From: Spirochaetaceae bacterium
GTDB lineage: Bacteria; Spirochaetota; Spirochaetia; SZUA-6; Bin103
DNA length: 59,225 nt
Assembly (NCBI GenBank): GCA_028818385.1
Contig: JAPPNY010000131.1
Location: 21,651-80,875 of the forward strand
Direction of reading: 5' to 3'
Shown: positions 1 through 7,610 of the stretch, one piece after another
Position numbering within the stretch: the stretch's first letter is position 1
Layout of the letters: every line of letters begins with the position of its first letter
The notes under the pieces: generated by a model
The model's database searches: none
Seen by the model: only the letters and a program-made list of their open reading frames with translations
Told to the model about the DNA's origin: nothing
Position numbers and translations under genes: made by a program

Positions 1-75
1 GTGGGGGTGGGCCTCCCCGGCGCCCAACGGTTTGTTCACCCCGCCCCGCGTTTTCGCGGGTGTTTTGTGTGGCGC

Positions 76-88
76 GGGGGGGGGGGGG
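76..88. repeat. 13-base G homopolymer
   Basis: An uninterrupted run of 13 G lies in the non-coding start of the window (1-181), just before a degenerate repeat. No convincing gene covers bases 1-181. The run could be a contig-edge artefact or a real slippage-prone tract; its length is not reliable from one sequence. Confidence 0.6.
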
Positions 89-101
89 TATGGCCGGGCC
101 C

Positions 102-177
102 GCGCCATATCCGACCGGCTCCCGGCGGGAAGGTGGGGATGGGCCAAGAGCGGAGCCGCAGGCGACGGTCTTGGGGC
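102..177 (+). repeat. Degenerate copy of the 5' end and leader of the LLM oxidoreductase gene
   Basis: This stretch matches, with a few substitutions and small indels, the minus strand of 29410-29334. That segment is half of the promoter palindrome, the leader and the first codons of the LLM flavin oxidoreductase gene. A 20-base block (150-169) is identical, and the GGTGGGGATGGGCCA start region is also shared. Single-base losses after the ATG at 139 destroy the reading frame, and similarity stops a few bases before the BMP gene stop. It looks like a truncated relic of a duplicated gene start. The copy also contains CCAAGA (144-149) facing TCTTGG (169-174), which could form a hairpin after the BMP gene, but there is no T tract. 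Confidence 0.75.
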
Positions 178-181
178 GGCG

Positions 182-1168
182 TTAGGGGCAGGAGTTGGTC
201 GCCATGTAGTCGTGGATCTCCATCTCCCCGGCGACGATCGCGGCCCGCGCGGCCTCCACCCGCTCGGTCATCTCGTCGCTGATCAGGGCCTGATTGTGCT
301 CGTCGAGCGCCCAGCCGACGCCGTCCTCGGCCAGCCCCAGGTTCCTGAAGCCGGGCTCCCAGGTGCCCTCCAGGGCGGTCTTGAACACGTCGTAGGCCGC
401 GACGTCGACCCGCTTGAGCATCGAGGTCAGCACCGACCCTGGGTGCAGGTAGTTCTGGTTGGAGTCCACGCCGATCGACAGCTTGCCGCCGTCCGCGGCG
501 GCCTGCAGCACGCCCAGCCCGGTGGCCCCGGCCGCCGCGAACACCACGTCCGCGCCGCGGTCGAACTGCGACTTGGCGAGCTCCGCCCCCTTGACCGGAT
601 CGCTCCACGCCGCCGGCGTGGTTCCGGCCATGTTCTGGTAGATCTCCGCGTCCGGGGTGACGTACCGCACCCCCTGCACGTAGCCGCAGCCGAACCGGCG
701 GATCAGCGGGATGTCCATGCCGCCTACGAAGCCGACCGTGCCGGTCTCGGACGCCATGGCGGCGATCATGCCCACCAGGAACGAGCCTTCGTGCTCCTTG
801 AACACGATGGACTGCACGTTTGGCAGATCCACGACCATGTCGATGATGGCGAAGCTGGTGTCCGGGAATTCGGCGGCAACCGCCTCCACGGCCGGCGCCT
901 GGCTGAAGCCCACGGCGATGATCGGGCTGTATTCGCGGCGGGCGAAGTTCCGGAACGCCTGCTCCCGCTGCGCCTCGTTGGTGATCTGGAACTCGGCGTA
1001 GGCGACGCCGGTCTCCTCCTTGAACCGCTCGGCGCCGTTGTAGACGCCCTCGTTGAACGACTTGTCGAACTTGCTGCCGACGTCGTAGACGACGGCCGGC
1101 TTGATGTCGGCCATGACGGCGCCGGCGCACAACAGGCCGATCGCTACCGCACAGAACATTCGTCGCAC
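182..1168 (-). CDS. BMP family ABC transporter substrate-binding protein
   Basis: A periplasmic binding protein of 328 residues from the basic membrane protein (Bmp/Med) family, whose members bind nucleosides or related solutes for ABC importers. A Sec signal peptide with an RR n-region and a hydrophobic stretch ends near VMA-DIKP. The mature part opens with the family-typical DVGSKFDKSFNE segment and contains the GFVGGMDIPLIRRF region. The GTG start at 1168 is chosen because GGAGG sits 7 bases upstream and it begins the signal peptide; longer in-frame starts would bury it. No permease or ATPase of this transporter lies in the window, so the rest may be beyond position 1 or the gene is an orphan. 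Substrate unknown. Confidence 0.88.
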   Translation of the reverse strand: MRRMFCAVAIGLLCAGAVMADIKPAVVYDVGSKFDKSFNEGVYNGAERFKEETGVAYAEFQITNEAQREQAFRNFARREYSPIIAVGFSQAPAVEAVAAEFPDTSFAIIDMVVDLPNVQSIVFKEHEGSFLVGMIAAMASETGTVGFVGGMDIPLIRRFGCGYVQGVRYVTPDAEIYQNMAGTTPAAWSDPVKGAELAKSQFDRGADVVFAAAGATGLGVLQAAADGGKLSIGVDSNQNYLHPGSVLTSMLKRVDVAAYDVFKTALEGTWEPGFRNLGLAEDGVGWALDEHNQALISDEMTERVEAARAAIVAGEMEIHDYMATNSCP

Positions 1169-1291
1169 GATGATGCCTCCGTATCGGTGGATGCGCGGAC
1201 GCCGGGCGCCGCGCAGGTGTCCGACATGCTCGGCAAAACGGCCGAGTCGTGCAAGTCCGTACGGTCGGCTGATCTTTGGACCATGGTCGTC

Positions 1292-1306
1292 GATCATGGT
1301 ATGATC
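1292..1306. promoter_or_regulatory. Palindrome upstream of toxin-antitoxin pair
   Basis: GATCAT and ATGATC form a perfect inverted repeat with a 3-base spacer, ending 8 bases before the antitoxin start. Type II antitoxins commonly repress their own promoter through such sites, so this is a likely operator. That role is inferred from position and symmetry only. Confidence 0.45.
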
Positions 1307-1314
1307 CACAAGAG

Positions 1315-1560
1315 ATGGAAGAAATCCAGATATCGACGTTCAAGGCGACCTGTCTCGCCGTCCTGGACCGCGTGGGGAAGACGCGGGTGCCGGTCCTGGT
1401 GACGCGATTCGGCAAGCCCGTGGCACAGATCGTTCCGCCGCCGCCCGCCGCGCGGGACGAAGGGTGGCTGGGCTGCATGCGGGACCGCACCAGGATCGTG
1501 GGCGACATCGTCGCTCCCGCATCCGATCCGTCGGACTGGGAAGTCCTGCGACAGGCATGA
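1315..1560 (+). CDS. Phd/YefM-type antitoxin
   Basis: A small protein of 81 residues. The N-terminal half (QISTFKATCLAVLDRV, then VLVTRFGKPVAQIVP) is the usual Phd/YefM DNA-binding fold, with the 'TRxGKPVA' strand seen in antitoxins paired to PIN-domain toxins. The C-terminal tail would neutralise the toxin. The stop codon overlaps the toxin start as ATGA, indicating translational coupling. An in-frame ATG 39 bases upstream exists but lies across the palindrome, so the start at 1315 is preferred; no strong ribosome site is visible for either. Confidence 0.85.
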   Translation: MEEIQISTFKATCLAVLDRVGKTRVPVLVTRFGKPVAQIVPPPPAARDEGWLGCMRDRTRIVGDIVAPASDPSDWEVLRQA

Positions 1561-1955
1561 AGCTGCTGCTCGACACGCACATCTGGGTGTGGAGCGTGGC
1601 GGACGTGTCACGGCTGGCCGATCCGGTGCGGCGCTCCCTGGAGGATCCCTCGAACGAGCTGTGGATCTGCTCCATCAGCATCTGGGAGGTGCTGATCCTG
1701 AGCGAGCGCGGGCGTCTGATGCTGGAGCCCGACGCCCGGAGCTGGGTGCGTGACGCGCTGGCCGATCCGCCTCTTCGGGAAGCCCCCGTCACCATCGACG
1801 TGGCAGCGGCCAGCCGTGCCGTGCGACTGCACAATCAGGATCCTGCCGACCGCTTCATCGCCGCTAGCGCCATGGTGTTCGGCCTGACGCTGGTCACGGC
1901 GGACGGGGACCTCTCCGGTTGCCCGGACATCGCCGTGCTCCCCAACACCGGCTGA
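1557..1955 (+). CDS. PIN-domain toxin, VapC-like
   Basis: A PIN-domain ribonuclease toxin of 132 residues. It begins MKLLLDTHIWVW, with the first catalytic Asp in LLDTH. It continues with ISIWEVLILSERGRL (conserved E), and near the end has DPADRFIAASA and LVTADGDL, which supply the remaining acidic metal ligands of the fold. Proteins of this type cleave RNA, often tRNA, when the antitoxin is lost. The start overlaps the antitoxin stop. All expected catalytic acids are present, so the toxin appears intact. Confidence 0.9.
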   Translation: MKLLLDTHIWVWSVADVSRLADPVRRSLEDPSNELWICSISIWEVLILSERGRLMLEPDARSWVRDALADPPLREAPVTIDVAAASRAVRLHNQDPADRFIAASAMVFGLTLVTADGDLSGCPDIAVLPNTG

Positions 1956-2104
1956 TGTTCAGCAATCTGCTCCCGCAACCGGCCACTCTACTTCGACGCC
2001 GAAGTTCGAGGCCTACTCCAAACGCGGCGCTCCAGCGCCCGCGATGCGGCCAGTCCTTGTCTCGCGGTGATTGGGCTGTGATCATCGAGACCGCGAGGGC
2101 CGCC

Positions 2105-2299
2105 ATGGAAGAGACTCCCGGAACGAAACAGGTTTCTCGGACGGACCGAGCGCGCCGTGCGCTCGCCGCTCTGGGACGATTCAGATCTGGACGGGGCGAC
2201 GTCGCCCGGGATCACGACCGCCACCTGGCCGAGGCCTATGCACGGCGCGGTGACGCGGACGATGCAGCCAAGACCGATCGCTCGGACACAATGCCGTGA
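2105..2299 (+). CDS. Small hypothetical protein, antitoxin-tail-like
   Basis: A reading frame of 64 residues rich in Arg, Ala and Asp. Its middle (ALAALGRFRSGRGDVARDHD, then a LAEAYARR segment) resembles the C-terminal tail of some AbrB- or Phd-type antitoxins, but no DNA-binding domain precedes it. Its stop overlaps the GTG start of the PIG-L gene as GTGA, which argues that it is translated. It could be a remnant of an antitoxin, a small regulator, or chance coding. The 150 bases before it (1956-2104) show nothing recognisable. Confidence 0.4.
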   Translation: MEETPGTKQVSRTDRARRALAALGRFRSGRGDVARDHDRHLAEAYARRGDADDAAKTDRSDTMP

Positions 2300-3117
2300 G
2301 CGAGCCGCTCCGTCTGCTCGCCGTCATGGCGCATCCGCACGACTGGACCTGGGTGTCCGGCACCCTCTGCCTGCATGCCCGCGCAGGCGATCGGGTGACC
2401 GTCTGCAGCGTCACGCACGGCGGCGCCACCCACCGCGAGCGTTTCCTGGACGAGATGGCCAGGCCGGAGGCGGAACGCGACCCCGCCATCGTCGGCGAAC
2501 CGGTGGAGGCATACACCGGCCGCAAGGAACAGGAGATGCGGCAGGCGGCGGCGCTGTTCGGGATCGAAGACGTGCGCGTGCTGGGGTTCGACGACAAGCC
2601 GTTCACCCGCCAGGAGCAGCCGCAGGCGATCGACGCGATCCGGGAGCTGATCGTCGAGGTCGCTCCCGACATCCTGATCACCGAGAATCCGTACGGCGAC
2701 TCCGGCTTCCGCATGGCGCACCGAACCGACCACACGGAAGTGGGCCGGGCGGTGCTGGAGGCCCGCGACCGCGCCGCCACACCACGCGCCGGGCGCCCGC
2801 ACCGCGTCGCGGTCACCTACTTCTCGGGGATCATGTTCGACACCAGCCAGGTCACCTGCGGCGTGGAGCTGTCCGACGAGATCGTGGAGCTGCGCGTGCA
2901 GGCGGAGGCGTGCTACCGCACGCAGGAGCACGACCCGGAGCGCGCCCGCCGGCGCATCGAGATGGAGCTCGCCCACCTGGGCCGCGTGATGAGGACCCGT
3001 TACGCGGAGACCTTCGTGCAGGAGAGCCCGGCCCTCCTCGGGCGCTTGGCGGCCCCGGAGCGCATGCTCGCCGCCTCCCGCGAGGGCCGCGTGCAGCGCA
3101 TCCGCCGCCTCATGTAG
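2296..3117 (+). CDS. PIG-L family deacetylase
   Basis: A LmbE/PIG-L type zinc-dependent deacetylase of 273 residues; members remove acetyl groups from N-acetylglucosaminyl compounds. The N-terminus carries LLAVMAHPHDWTWVSGTL, where the family normally has HPDD. The third zinc ligand region, HRTDHTEVG, is present near residue 140. ILITENPYGDSGFRM corresponds to the usual core strand. The GTG start overlaps the preceding small frame. The Asp-to-His change in the metal and base motif occurs in a subset of relatives and may alter chemistry, so the substrate cannot be assigned. Confidence 0.82.
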   Translation: MSEPLRLLAVMAHPHDWTWVSGTLCLHARAGDRVTVCSVTHGGATHRERFLDEMARPEAERDPAIVGEPVEAYTGRKEQEMRQAAALFGIEDVRVLGFDDKPFTRQEQPQAIDAIRELIVEVAPDILITENPYGDSGFRMAHRTDHTEVGRAVLEARDRAATPRAGRPHRVAVTYFSGIMFDTSQVTCGVELSDEIVELRVQAEACYRTQEHDPERARRRIEMELAHLGRVMRTRYAETFVQESPALLGRLAAPERMLAASREGRVQRIRRLM

Positions 3118-3129
3118 CGGCCGGCCCGG

Positions 3130-4209
3130 CTACTCCGCCGGCACCTCGACCCGCCGGCCGGTGCGCGCCGACTCGTAGGCCGCATCGACGATCAGTCCCA
3201 CCCGCACCGCCGCCTCGCCCGGGATCGGCACGGGACCCTCGCCGCGCGTGGCGGCGATGAAGTCGCGCACGAGCCGCTCGCCGTAGCGGCCGCCGTACGC
3301 GCGCGACTCGGCCGGCGTGAAGGTGAACGTGCGCTGCGGCGCGGCCGCGAACTCGGGCACGCCGCTCTCCAGGTGCAGCTCGGGCGGCCCGCGGTCGTTC
3401 CACCAGAGCCGCCCCTCGCGGCCGTTGACGCCAACGTGCTGGTCGTAGCCGGCGGGGTTGTAGAAGCCGCCGCCCGCGACGGCCAGCACGTACGCGGCGT
3501 GCAGGGACGCCAGCGCGCCGGAGCGCAGGCGCATCGACAGGGTCGCGGTGTCCTCGACGTCGAAGCCGTCCTCGCCGCGGGTGGCGACCTCCGCGGCCAC
3601 CGACACGATCGGATCGCCGGTCAGGAACGGCATGAGATCCAGGGAGTGGCAGCCCAGCCAGGAGAGGATGCCGCCGCCGGCCTTGCCGCGGTCGAACAGC
3701 CAGTGATCGGGTCCGCGGAAGCGGACCTGCGTGGTGAGCATCCGGATCTCCAGCGAGAACAGCGCGCCCAGCGCGCCTCCGCCTACCAGCCGGCGCGCCT
3801 CGGCGATCAGCGGGTTGTAGCGGTTGGTGTAGAACACGGCGAGCCGCCGGTCCGCCCGCTCGGCGGCGGCCACCACGCGCCGGGCGTCGGCGGCCGTGCG
3901 GCCCAGCGGCTTCTCGGCCATCAGGTGGTGGCCGGCCTCCAGGATGCCCGAGAACAGGTCGGGGTTTCGGTCGTTGCGCTCGGCGGCGACCACGAATGCC
4001 AGGTCGCGGCGGCCCAGGAGCTCCGCGAGGCTGCCGGCCTGCTCGACCGGCGTGTCGCGTACTTCGTCCCGCAGATCGTCCAGGGCCGAGGCGTCCTCGT
4101 CCCAGACCACGATGCGGGTGATCTCGGGCAGGCAGTCGAGCGTGCGGATGTGGCCCGCCGAGTGCGGGTGGCGGAGCCCGATCAGGGCGGCGGTCAGTTG
4201 CTGCATCAT
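3130..4209 (-). CDS. Gfo/Idh/MocA family oxidoreductase
   Basis: An NAD(P)-dependent sugar or cyclitol dehydrogenase-like protein of 359 residues. An N-terminal Rossmann domain starts AALIGLRHPHSAGH, where the glycine motif is altered from GxGxxG, and the diagnostic MAEKPLG lies at about 98-103. The C-terminal sheet domain includes GGGILSWLGCHSLDLMPFL, with the catalytic-region His, and a late NGREGRLWW segment. The ATG overlaps the TGA of the upstream arylsulfotransferase-like gene (a second ATG follows directly), with AGGAAGG just before it, so the two are co-transcribed. The substrate is not evident. Confidence 0.88.
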   Translation of the reverse strand: MMQQLTAALIGLRHPHSAGHIRTLDCLPEITRIVVWDEDASALDDLRDEVRDTPVEQAGSLAELLGRRDLAFVVAAERNDRNPDLFSGILEAGHHLMAEKPLGRTAADARRVVAAAERADRRLAVFYTNRYNPLIAEARRLVGGGALGALFSLEIRMLTTQVRFRGPDHWLFDRGKAGGGILSWLGCHSLDLMPFLTGDPIVSVAAEVATRGEDGFDVEDTATLSMRLRSGALASLHAAYVLAVAGGGFYNPAGYDQHVGVNGREGRLWWNDRGPPELHLESGVPEFAAAPQRTFTFTPAESRAYGGRYGERLVRDFIAATRGEGPVPIPGEAAVRVGLIVDAAYESARTGRRVEVPAE

Positions 4210-5672
4210 CCTTCCTCGATTCGTCGTTCGCCCATGATGGTGTCGGCCGGATAGGCGCGGTAGCTGTTGCGGATCGTCGGGCTGCGCAGGTCGGCCTGCC
4301 ACACCACCGCGCCGCCGGCGTCCGCCTCGACGATCACGCGTTGCGGGTCACGGTCGTTAGTCTCGAAGTTGATCAGCGTGTTCCCCGAGGGCAACCGGTA
4401 GGCGCTCGACCGCGACAGCGAGTACAGGTCCGGGGTGTGGCGGTACTCCCACACCTTCACCGCGATCAGGTCGTAGGTGTTGAGCGCCAGCTCCAGGGCG
4501 CGGGAATACTGGCCTCCCTCCTCCTCCGGCCGGTCGCGGCCATTGTCGAACAGCAGGATGTTGCCGTTCGGGAGCTCGGCGGCGGTGTGCTGGAAGTAGA
4601 ACCGGTCGGTCGGGTCGGCAAACTCGTAGCTGGACGCAGGCCCGCCCAGCCGCCACTCGATGCTCTTGAAGTCCGGGGCGATGGAGATGATCTCGTTGCG
4701 CATGGAGAGCGACAGGATCAGGTTGCCGCGCACGCCGAAGGACAGCGAGTTGACGTTCAGCCAGTTCTTGAGGTCCCCGGACCAACGGACGCGATTGTCC
4801 ATGGACAGGTGGTCTCGGGCGTCCCACAGCTCCTCGGTGGTGTGCGTGACCTGGTCCCACAGGCGCAGCGAGTCGACCAGGACGCGGGTCTCCGCCTCGC
4901 CTCCCTGGTCGGTGTCGTCGATGGTGACGATCTCGTGGGCGATGTAGAGCACCTGCTCGTCCGGCAGGATCGCCAGGTCGTGGTGGGCCCACTTGTCGAT
5001 GTCGTTGTTGACCAGCCGCGTCACGACCCGCCCGAGCGGGTCGATCTCCCGCAGGCAGCAGTTCACGAAGCGGCCGGTGGGTCCGCCTTCCCAGTAGACG
5101 AGGTTGTGGTTGGGCTTCTGGCGCACCACCCTGATCGGCGTCGGCGGGTCGGCCACGACCGGCCGGTTGCGGTGGTACCAGACGATCCGGCCGCGGCTGT
5201 CCAGGAACAGGAAGAAGCTGTCGGGGTTGTCCTGCAGGTCGAGCAGCACCAGCTCCGCGGTGGACTCGCCGGTCACGTCGATCTGCAGGCGGGCCAGGGC
5301 CGGCGGCAGCGCGCGCGTGCGGAACGTGCCCTCCGCTGCTGGTGAGCCCGCGGTCCCGTCGCCGGCGACCGGCACGACCGCGTAGGTGTACTCGGTATCG
5401 GGGAGCAGGCGCATCACCGGCACGGTGAACGTGCGGGCCGCCTCGGTCGTCGTCGCCGAGCGCAGCGTGCCGTCCGGTCCCGCGTACTCGACGTACGCGC
5501 GGCCCGGCGCGTCGAGCTCCACGGCGATCTCTGCTATAAGGCTGTTGTCGGGGTGCGGAGCCGCGGTCGCCGACATGACGCGCGGCGGGTTGGAGTCCTC
5601 GGCGGAGGCGAGCAGTGCGGCCAGGGCGAACGCGGCCGCGACGGCGAAGCGCACGGAGGGAGGCGTACTCAT
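4206..5672 (-). CDS. Arylsulfotransferase (ASST)-like secreted beta-propeller protein
   Basis: A predicted exported protein of 488 residues: signal peptide MSTPPSVRFAVAAAFALAAL, a short fibronectin-like sandwich, then a six-bladed propeller typical of the arylsulfotransferase family. Family members move sulfate between phenolic compounds. Characteristic blades are visible: WAHHDLAILPDEQVLYIAHE, and YFQHTAAELPNGNILLFDNG with a candidate catalytic His. A vicinal Cys pair occurs in VNCCLREIDP. The ATG at 5672 is chosen because it begins the signal peptide; it overlaps the ATG of the divergent aldolase gene by two bases. The downstream Gfo/Idh gene is coupled. A paralog lies at 15834-17372. True sulfotransferase activity is unproven. 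Confidence 0.82.
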   Translation of the reverse strand: MSTPPSVRFAVAAAFALAALLASAEDSNPPRVMSATAAPHPDNSLIAEIAVELDAPGRAYVEYAGPDGTLRSATTTEAARTFTVPVMRLLPDTEYTYAVVPVAGDGTAGSPAAEGTFRTRALPPALARLQIDVTGESTAELVLLDLQDNPDSFFLFLDSRGRIVWYHRNRPVVADPPTPIRVVRQKPNHNLVYWEGGPTGRFVNCCLREIDPLGRVVTRLVNNDIDKWAHHDLAILPDEQVLYIAHEIVTIDDTDQGGEAETRVLVDSLRLWDQVTHTTEELWDARDHLSMDNRVRWSGDLKNWLNVNSLSFGVRGNLILSLSMRNEIISIAPDFKSIEWRLGGPASSYEFADPTDRFYFQHTAAELPNGNILLFDNGRDRPEEEGGQYSRALELALNTYDLIAVKVWEYRHTPDLYSLSRSSAYRLPSGNTLINFETNDRDPQRVIVEADAGGAVVWQADLRSPTIRNSYRAYPADTIMGERRIEEG

Positions 5673-6405
5673 GATCGAGAACCGGATCCTATGGCGTAAG
5701 GCGCGCGGCGAAAAGGCGCTGGGCGTGTCGATGAACGAGCCCTCGGAGGAGGTGGTGGAGTTGGCCGGCCGCATGGGCGTGGACTTCGTCAACCTGGACG
5801 GACAGCACGCGCCGGTGAGCCCGCAGCAGGTGGGCACCATCTGCCGCATCGCCGAGGGGTTCGGGATGACCACCGGCATGCGCATCCCCGACGGCGCGGA
5901 GTCGACGATCCTGTCCTATCTGGACCGCGGCGTGCAGCTCATCGTGGTCCCCAACCTGCAGACCCGCGCGGAGGCGGAGGCGCTGGTCAAGTACACGTTC
6001 TTCGCGCCGCTCGGACTGCGCAGCTCCACCAGCTATCCGATGGTGCTGCGCCAGGACGGCCCGGAGCGCATCTCGCTGTTCGAGGCCGCCAACCGCAACA
6101 CGCTGCTGGTGCCGCAGCTCGAGAGCGTCACCTCGGTGGAGAACCTGGACGAGATCCTGCAGGTGGACGGCATCGACTTCTTCGCCGGCGGGCCCGAGGA
6201 CATGGCACAGTCGCTGGGCATTCCCGGCGGGCACGCGGATCCGCGCGTGGCCGAGCAGTACGCACGGGCGGAGGCCAAGGTCAGGGCGGCCGGCAAGTTC
6301 ATGCTCGGCGACCACACCGAGTCCGTGCAGGTGCTCGGCGTCGTCAAGGGAGCGATCGAAGAGGCGCTCACCGGGCTGGGCCGAACCTCGGCGCTGCCAT
6401 GGTAG
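5671..6405 (+). CDS. HpcH/HpaI aldolase family protein
   Basis: A class II pyruvate-type aldolase of 244 residues, metal dependent, which would cleave or form 2-keto-3-deoxy acids. The N-terminus MIENRILWRKARGEKALGVS is family-typical. NLDGQHAPVS carries the catalytic His. LVPQLESVTSVEN supplies the metal-binding Glu and FFAGGPEDMAQSLG the Asp. GGAGGGAGG lies 7 bases before the ATG. The start codon overlaps that of the divergent ASST-like gene, so its promoter must lie within that gene. The ABC importer starts 26 bases downstream, probably in one transcript. Confidence 0.88.
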   Translation: MIENRILWRKARGEKALGVSMNEPSEEVVELAGRMGVDFVNLDGQHAPVSPQQVGTICRIAEGFGMTTGMRIPDGAESTILSYLDRGVQLIVVPNLQTRAEAEALVKYTFFAPLGLRSSTSYPMVLRQDGPERISLFEAANRNTLLVPQLESVTSVENLDEILQVDGIDFFAGGPEDMAQSLGIPGGHADPRVAEQYARAEAKVRAAGKFMLGDHTESVQVLGVVKGAIEEALTGLGRTSALPW

Positions 6406-6431
6406 CCAGCTCATGGTAGGATAAGCCGTCC

Positions 6432-7610
6432 ATGGCGACGGCCACGTCCGGAGGCGTATCGGCGCAACCGGGTGAGTCCGCTACCGCACCGGACGGGGCC
6501 CCGGACGGCGTTCGGCCGTACGTCGAGTTCGCGTCGATCGACAAGAGCTATGACGGGCGCACCCTGGTCGTCAGGGACCTGAACCTCAGCGTTCGCGAAG
6601 GGGAGTTCCTGACCCTGCTCGGCCCGTCGGGCTCGGGCAAGACCACGTGCCTGATGATGCTGGCCGGATTCGAGACCCCGTCGGCCGGCATCATCCGCAT
6701 CGCCGGCCGCTCCGTGCACGACCTGCCGCCCCGGCAGCGCAACATCGGCGTGGTCTTCCAGAACTACGCGCTGTTCCCGCACCTGACGGTGGGAGAGAAC
6801 CTCTCCTTCCCGCTGGAGGTGCGCCGGCTCGATTCGGCCCAGCGCCGCGAGCGCGTGCAGCGGGCGCTGCGGCTGGTGCGGCTGGAGGGGTTCGAGGACC
6901 GGCGGCCCGACCAGCTCTCCGGGGGCCAGCAGCAGCGCGTCGCCATCGGCCGCGCGCTCGTGTTCGAGCCTAGCCTGGTTCTGATGGACGAGCCGCTCGG
7001 CGCCCTGGACCGCAGCCTGCGCGAGGAGATGCAGTACGAGATCCGGCGCATCCACCGTTCGCTGGGGGTCACGGTCGTCTACGTCACGCACGACCAGCAG
7101 GAAGCGATGGTGATGTCGGACCGCATCGCCGTGTTCAACCGCGGCTGCATCGAGCAGGTGGCGACGCCGGAGATCCTCTACGAGGAGCCGGAGCGGCCGT
7201 TCGTGGCCCGTTTCATCGGCGGCAACAACATGTTGCGCGGGGAGGTGGCCGCCGTCGACGGCGACTACTGCCGGGTCGCAGTGGGCGGTCAGACGATCAC
7301 CGCCTACCGCGTGGCGGCGTGCGGGGCCGGTGACCCGGTGACCGTGGCGATCCGCCCCGAACGGGTCGCCCTGGCGACCGGGTCGCACGAGTACAGCAAT
7401 CAGGTCGAGGCGCAGGTCGAGGCGATCACCTTCCTGGGCGACCACCTGATCGTGCACGTGCGGGCCGGCGGGCGCACCGACTTCGCGCTCAAGATCCCCA
7501 ACATCGTCGGACATGGCGCGATGTTGGAGGGCGATACGATCACCATCGGATGGGCGGCAGCCGACTGCCGGGCATTGGACGTCGACGACGAGGAGGAAGA
7601 GGGAACATGA
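6432..7610 (+). CDS. ABC transporter ATP-binding protein, PotA-like
   Basis: The ATPase of an importer, 392 residues. Walker A GPSGSGKTTCLMML is near residue 64, Q-loop VFQNYALFPHLTV, signature LSGGQQQRVAIGRAL, Walker B LVLMDEPLGALD, and H-loop VYVTHDQQEAM. A C-terminal TOBE-like domain follows (IRPERVALATG). This is the polyamine/iron/opine importer subfamily. The first 25 residues are a low-complexity Ala/Gly/Pro extension. It is the first gene of a four-gene transporter set, and its stop overlaps the binding-protein ATG. Confidence 0.93.
   Translation: MATATSGGVSAQPGESATAPDGAPDGVRPYVEFASIDKSYDGRTLVVRDLNLSVREGEFLTLLGPSGSGKTTCLMMLAGFETPSAGIIRIAGRSVHDLPPRQRNIGVVFQNYALFPHLTVGENLSFPLEVRRLDSAQRRERVQRALRLVRLEGFEDRRPDQLSGGQQQRVAIGRALVFEPSLVLMDEPLGALDRSLREEMQYEIRRIHRSLGVTVVYVTHDQQEAMVMSDRIAVFNRGCIEQVATPEILYEEPERPFVARFIGGNNMLRGEVAAVDGDYCRVAVGGQTITAYRVAACGAGDPVTVAIRPERVALATGSHEYSNQVEAQVEAITFLGDHLIVHVRAGGRTDFALKIPNIVGHGAMLEGDTITIGWAAADCRALDVDDEEEEGT

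Noticed and set aside
144..174. Rho-independent terminator after the BMP gene
   Set aside because: CCAAGA/TCTTGG can pair, but the loop is long and no T run follows; the same bases are part of the degenerate repeat, which explains them better.
36..1580. Long open frames on both strands over the first 1.6 kb
   Set aside because: They are rich in Arg, Gly, Pro and His and have no family pattern; they shadow the BMP gene and the toxin-antitoxin pair in high-GC DNA.
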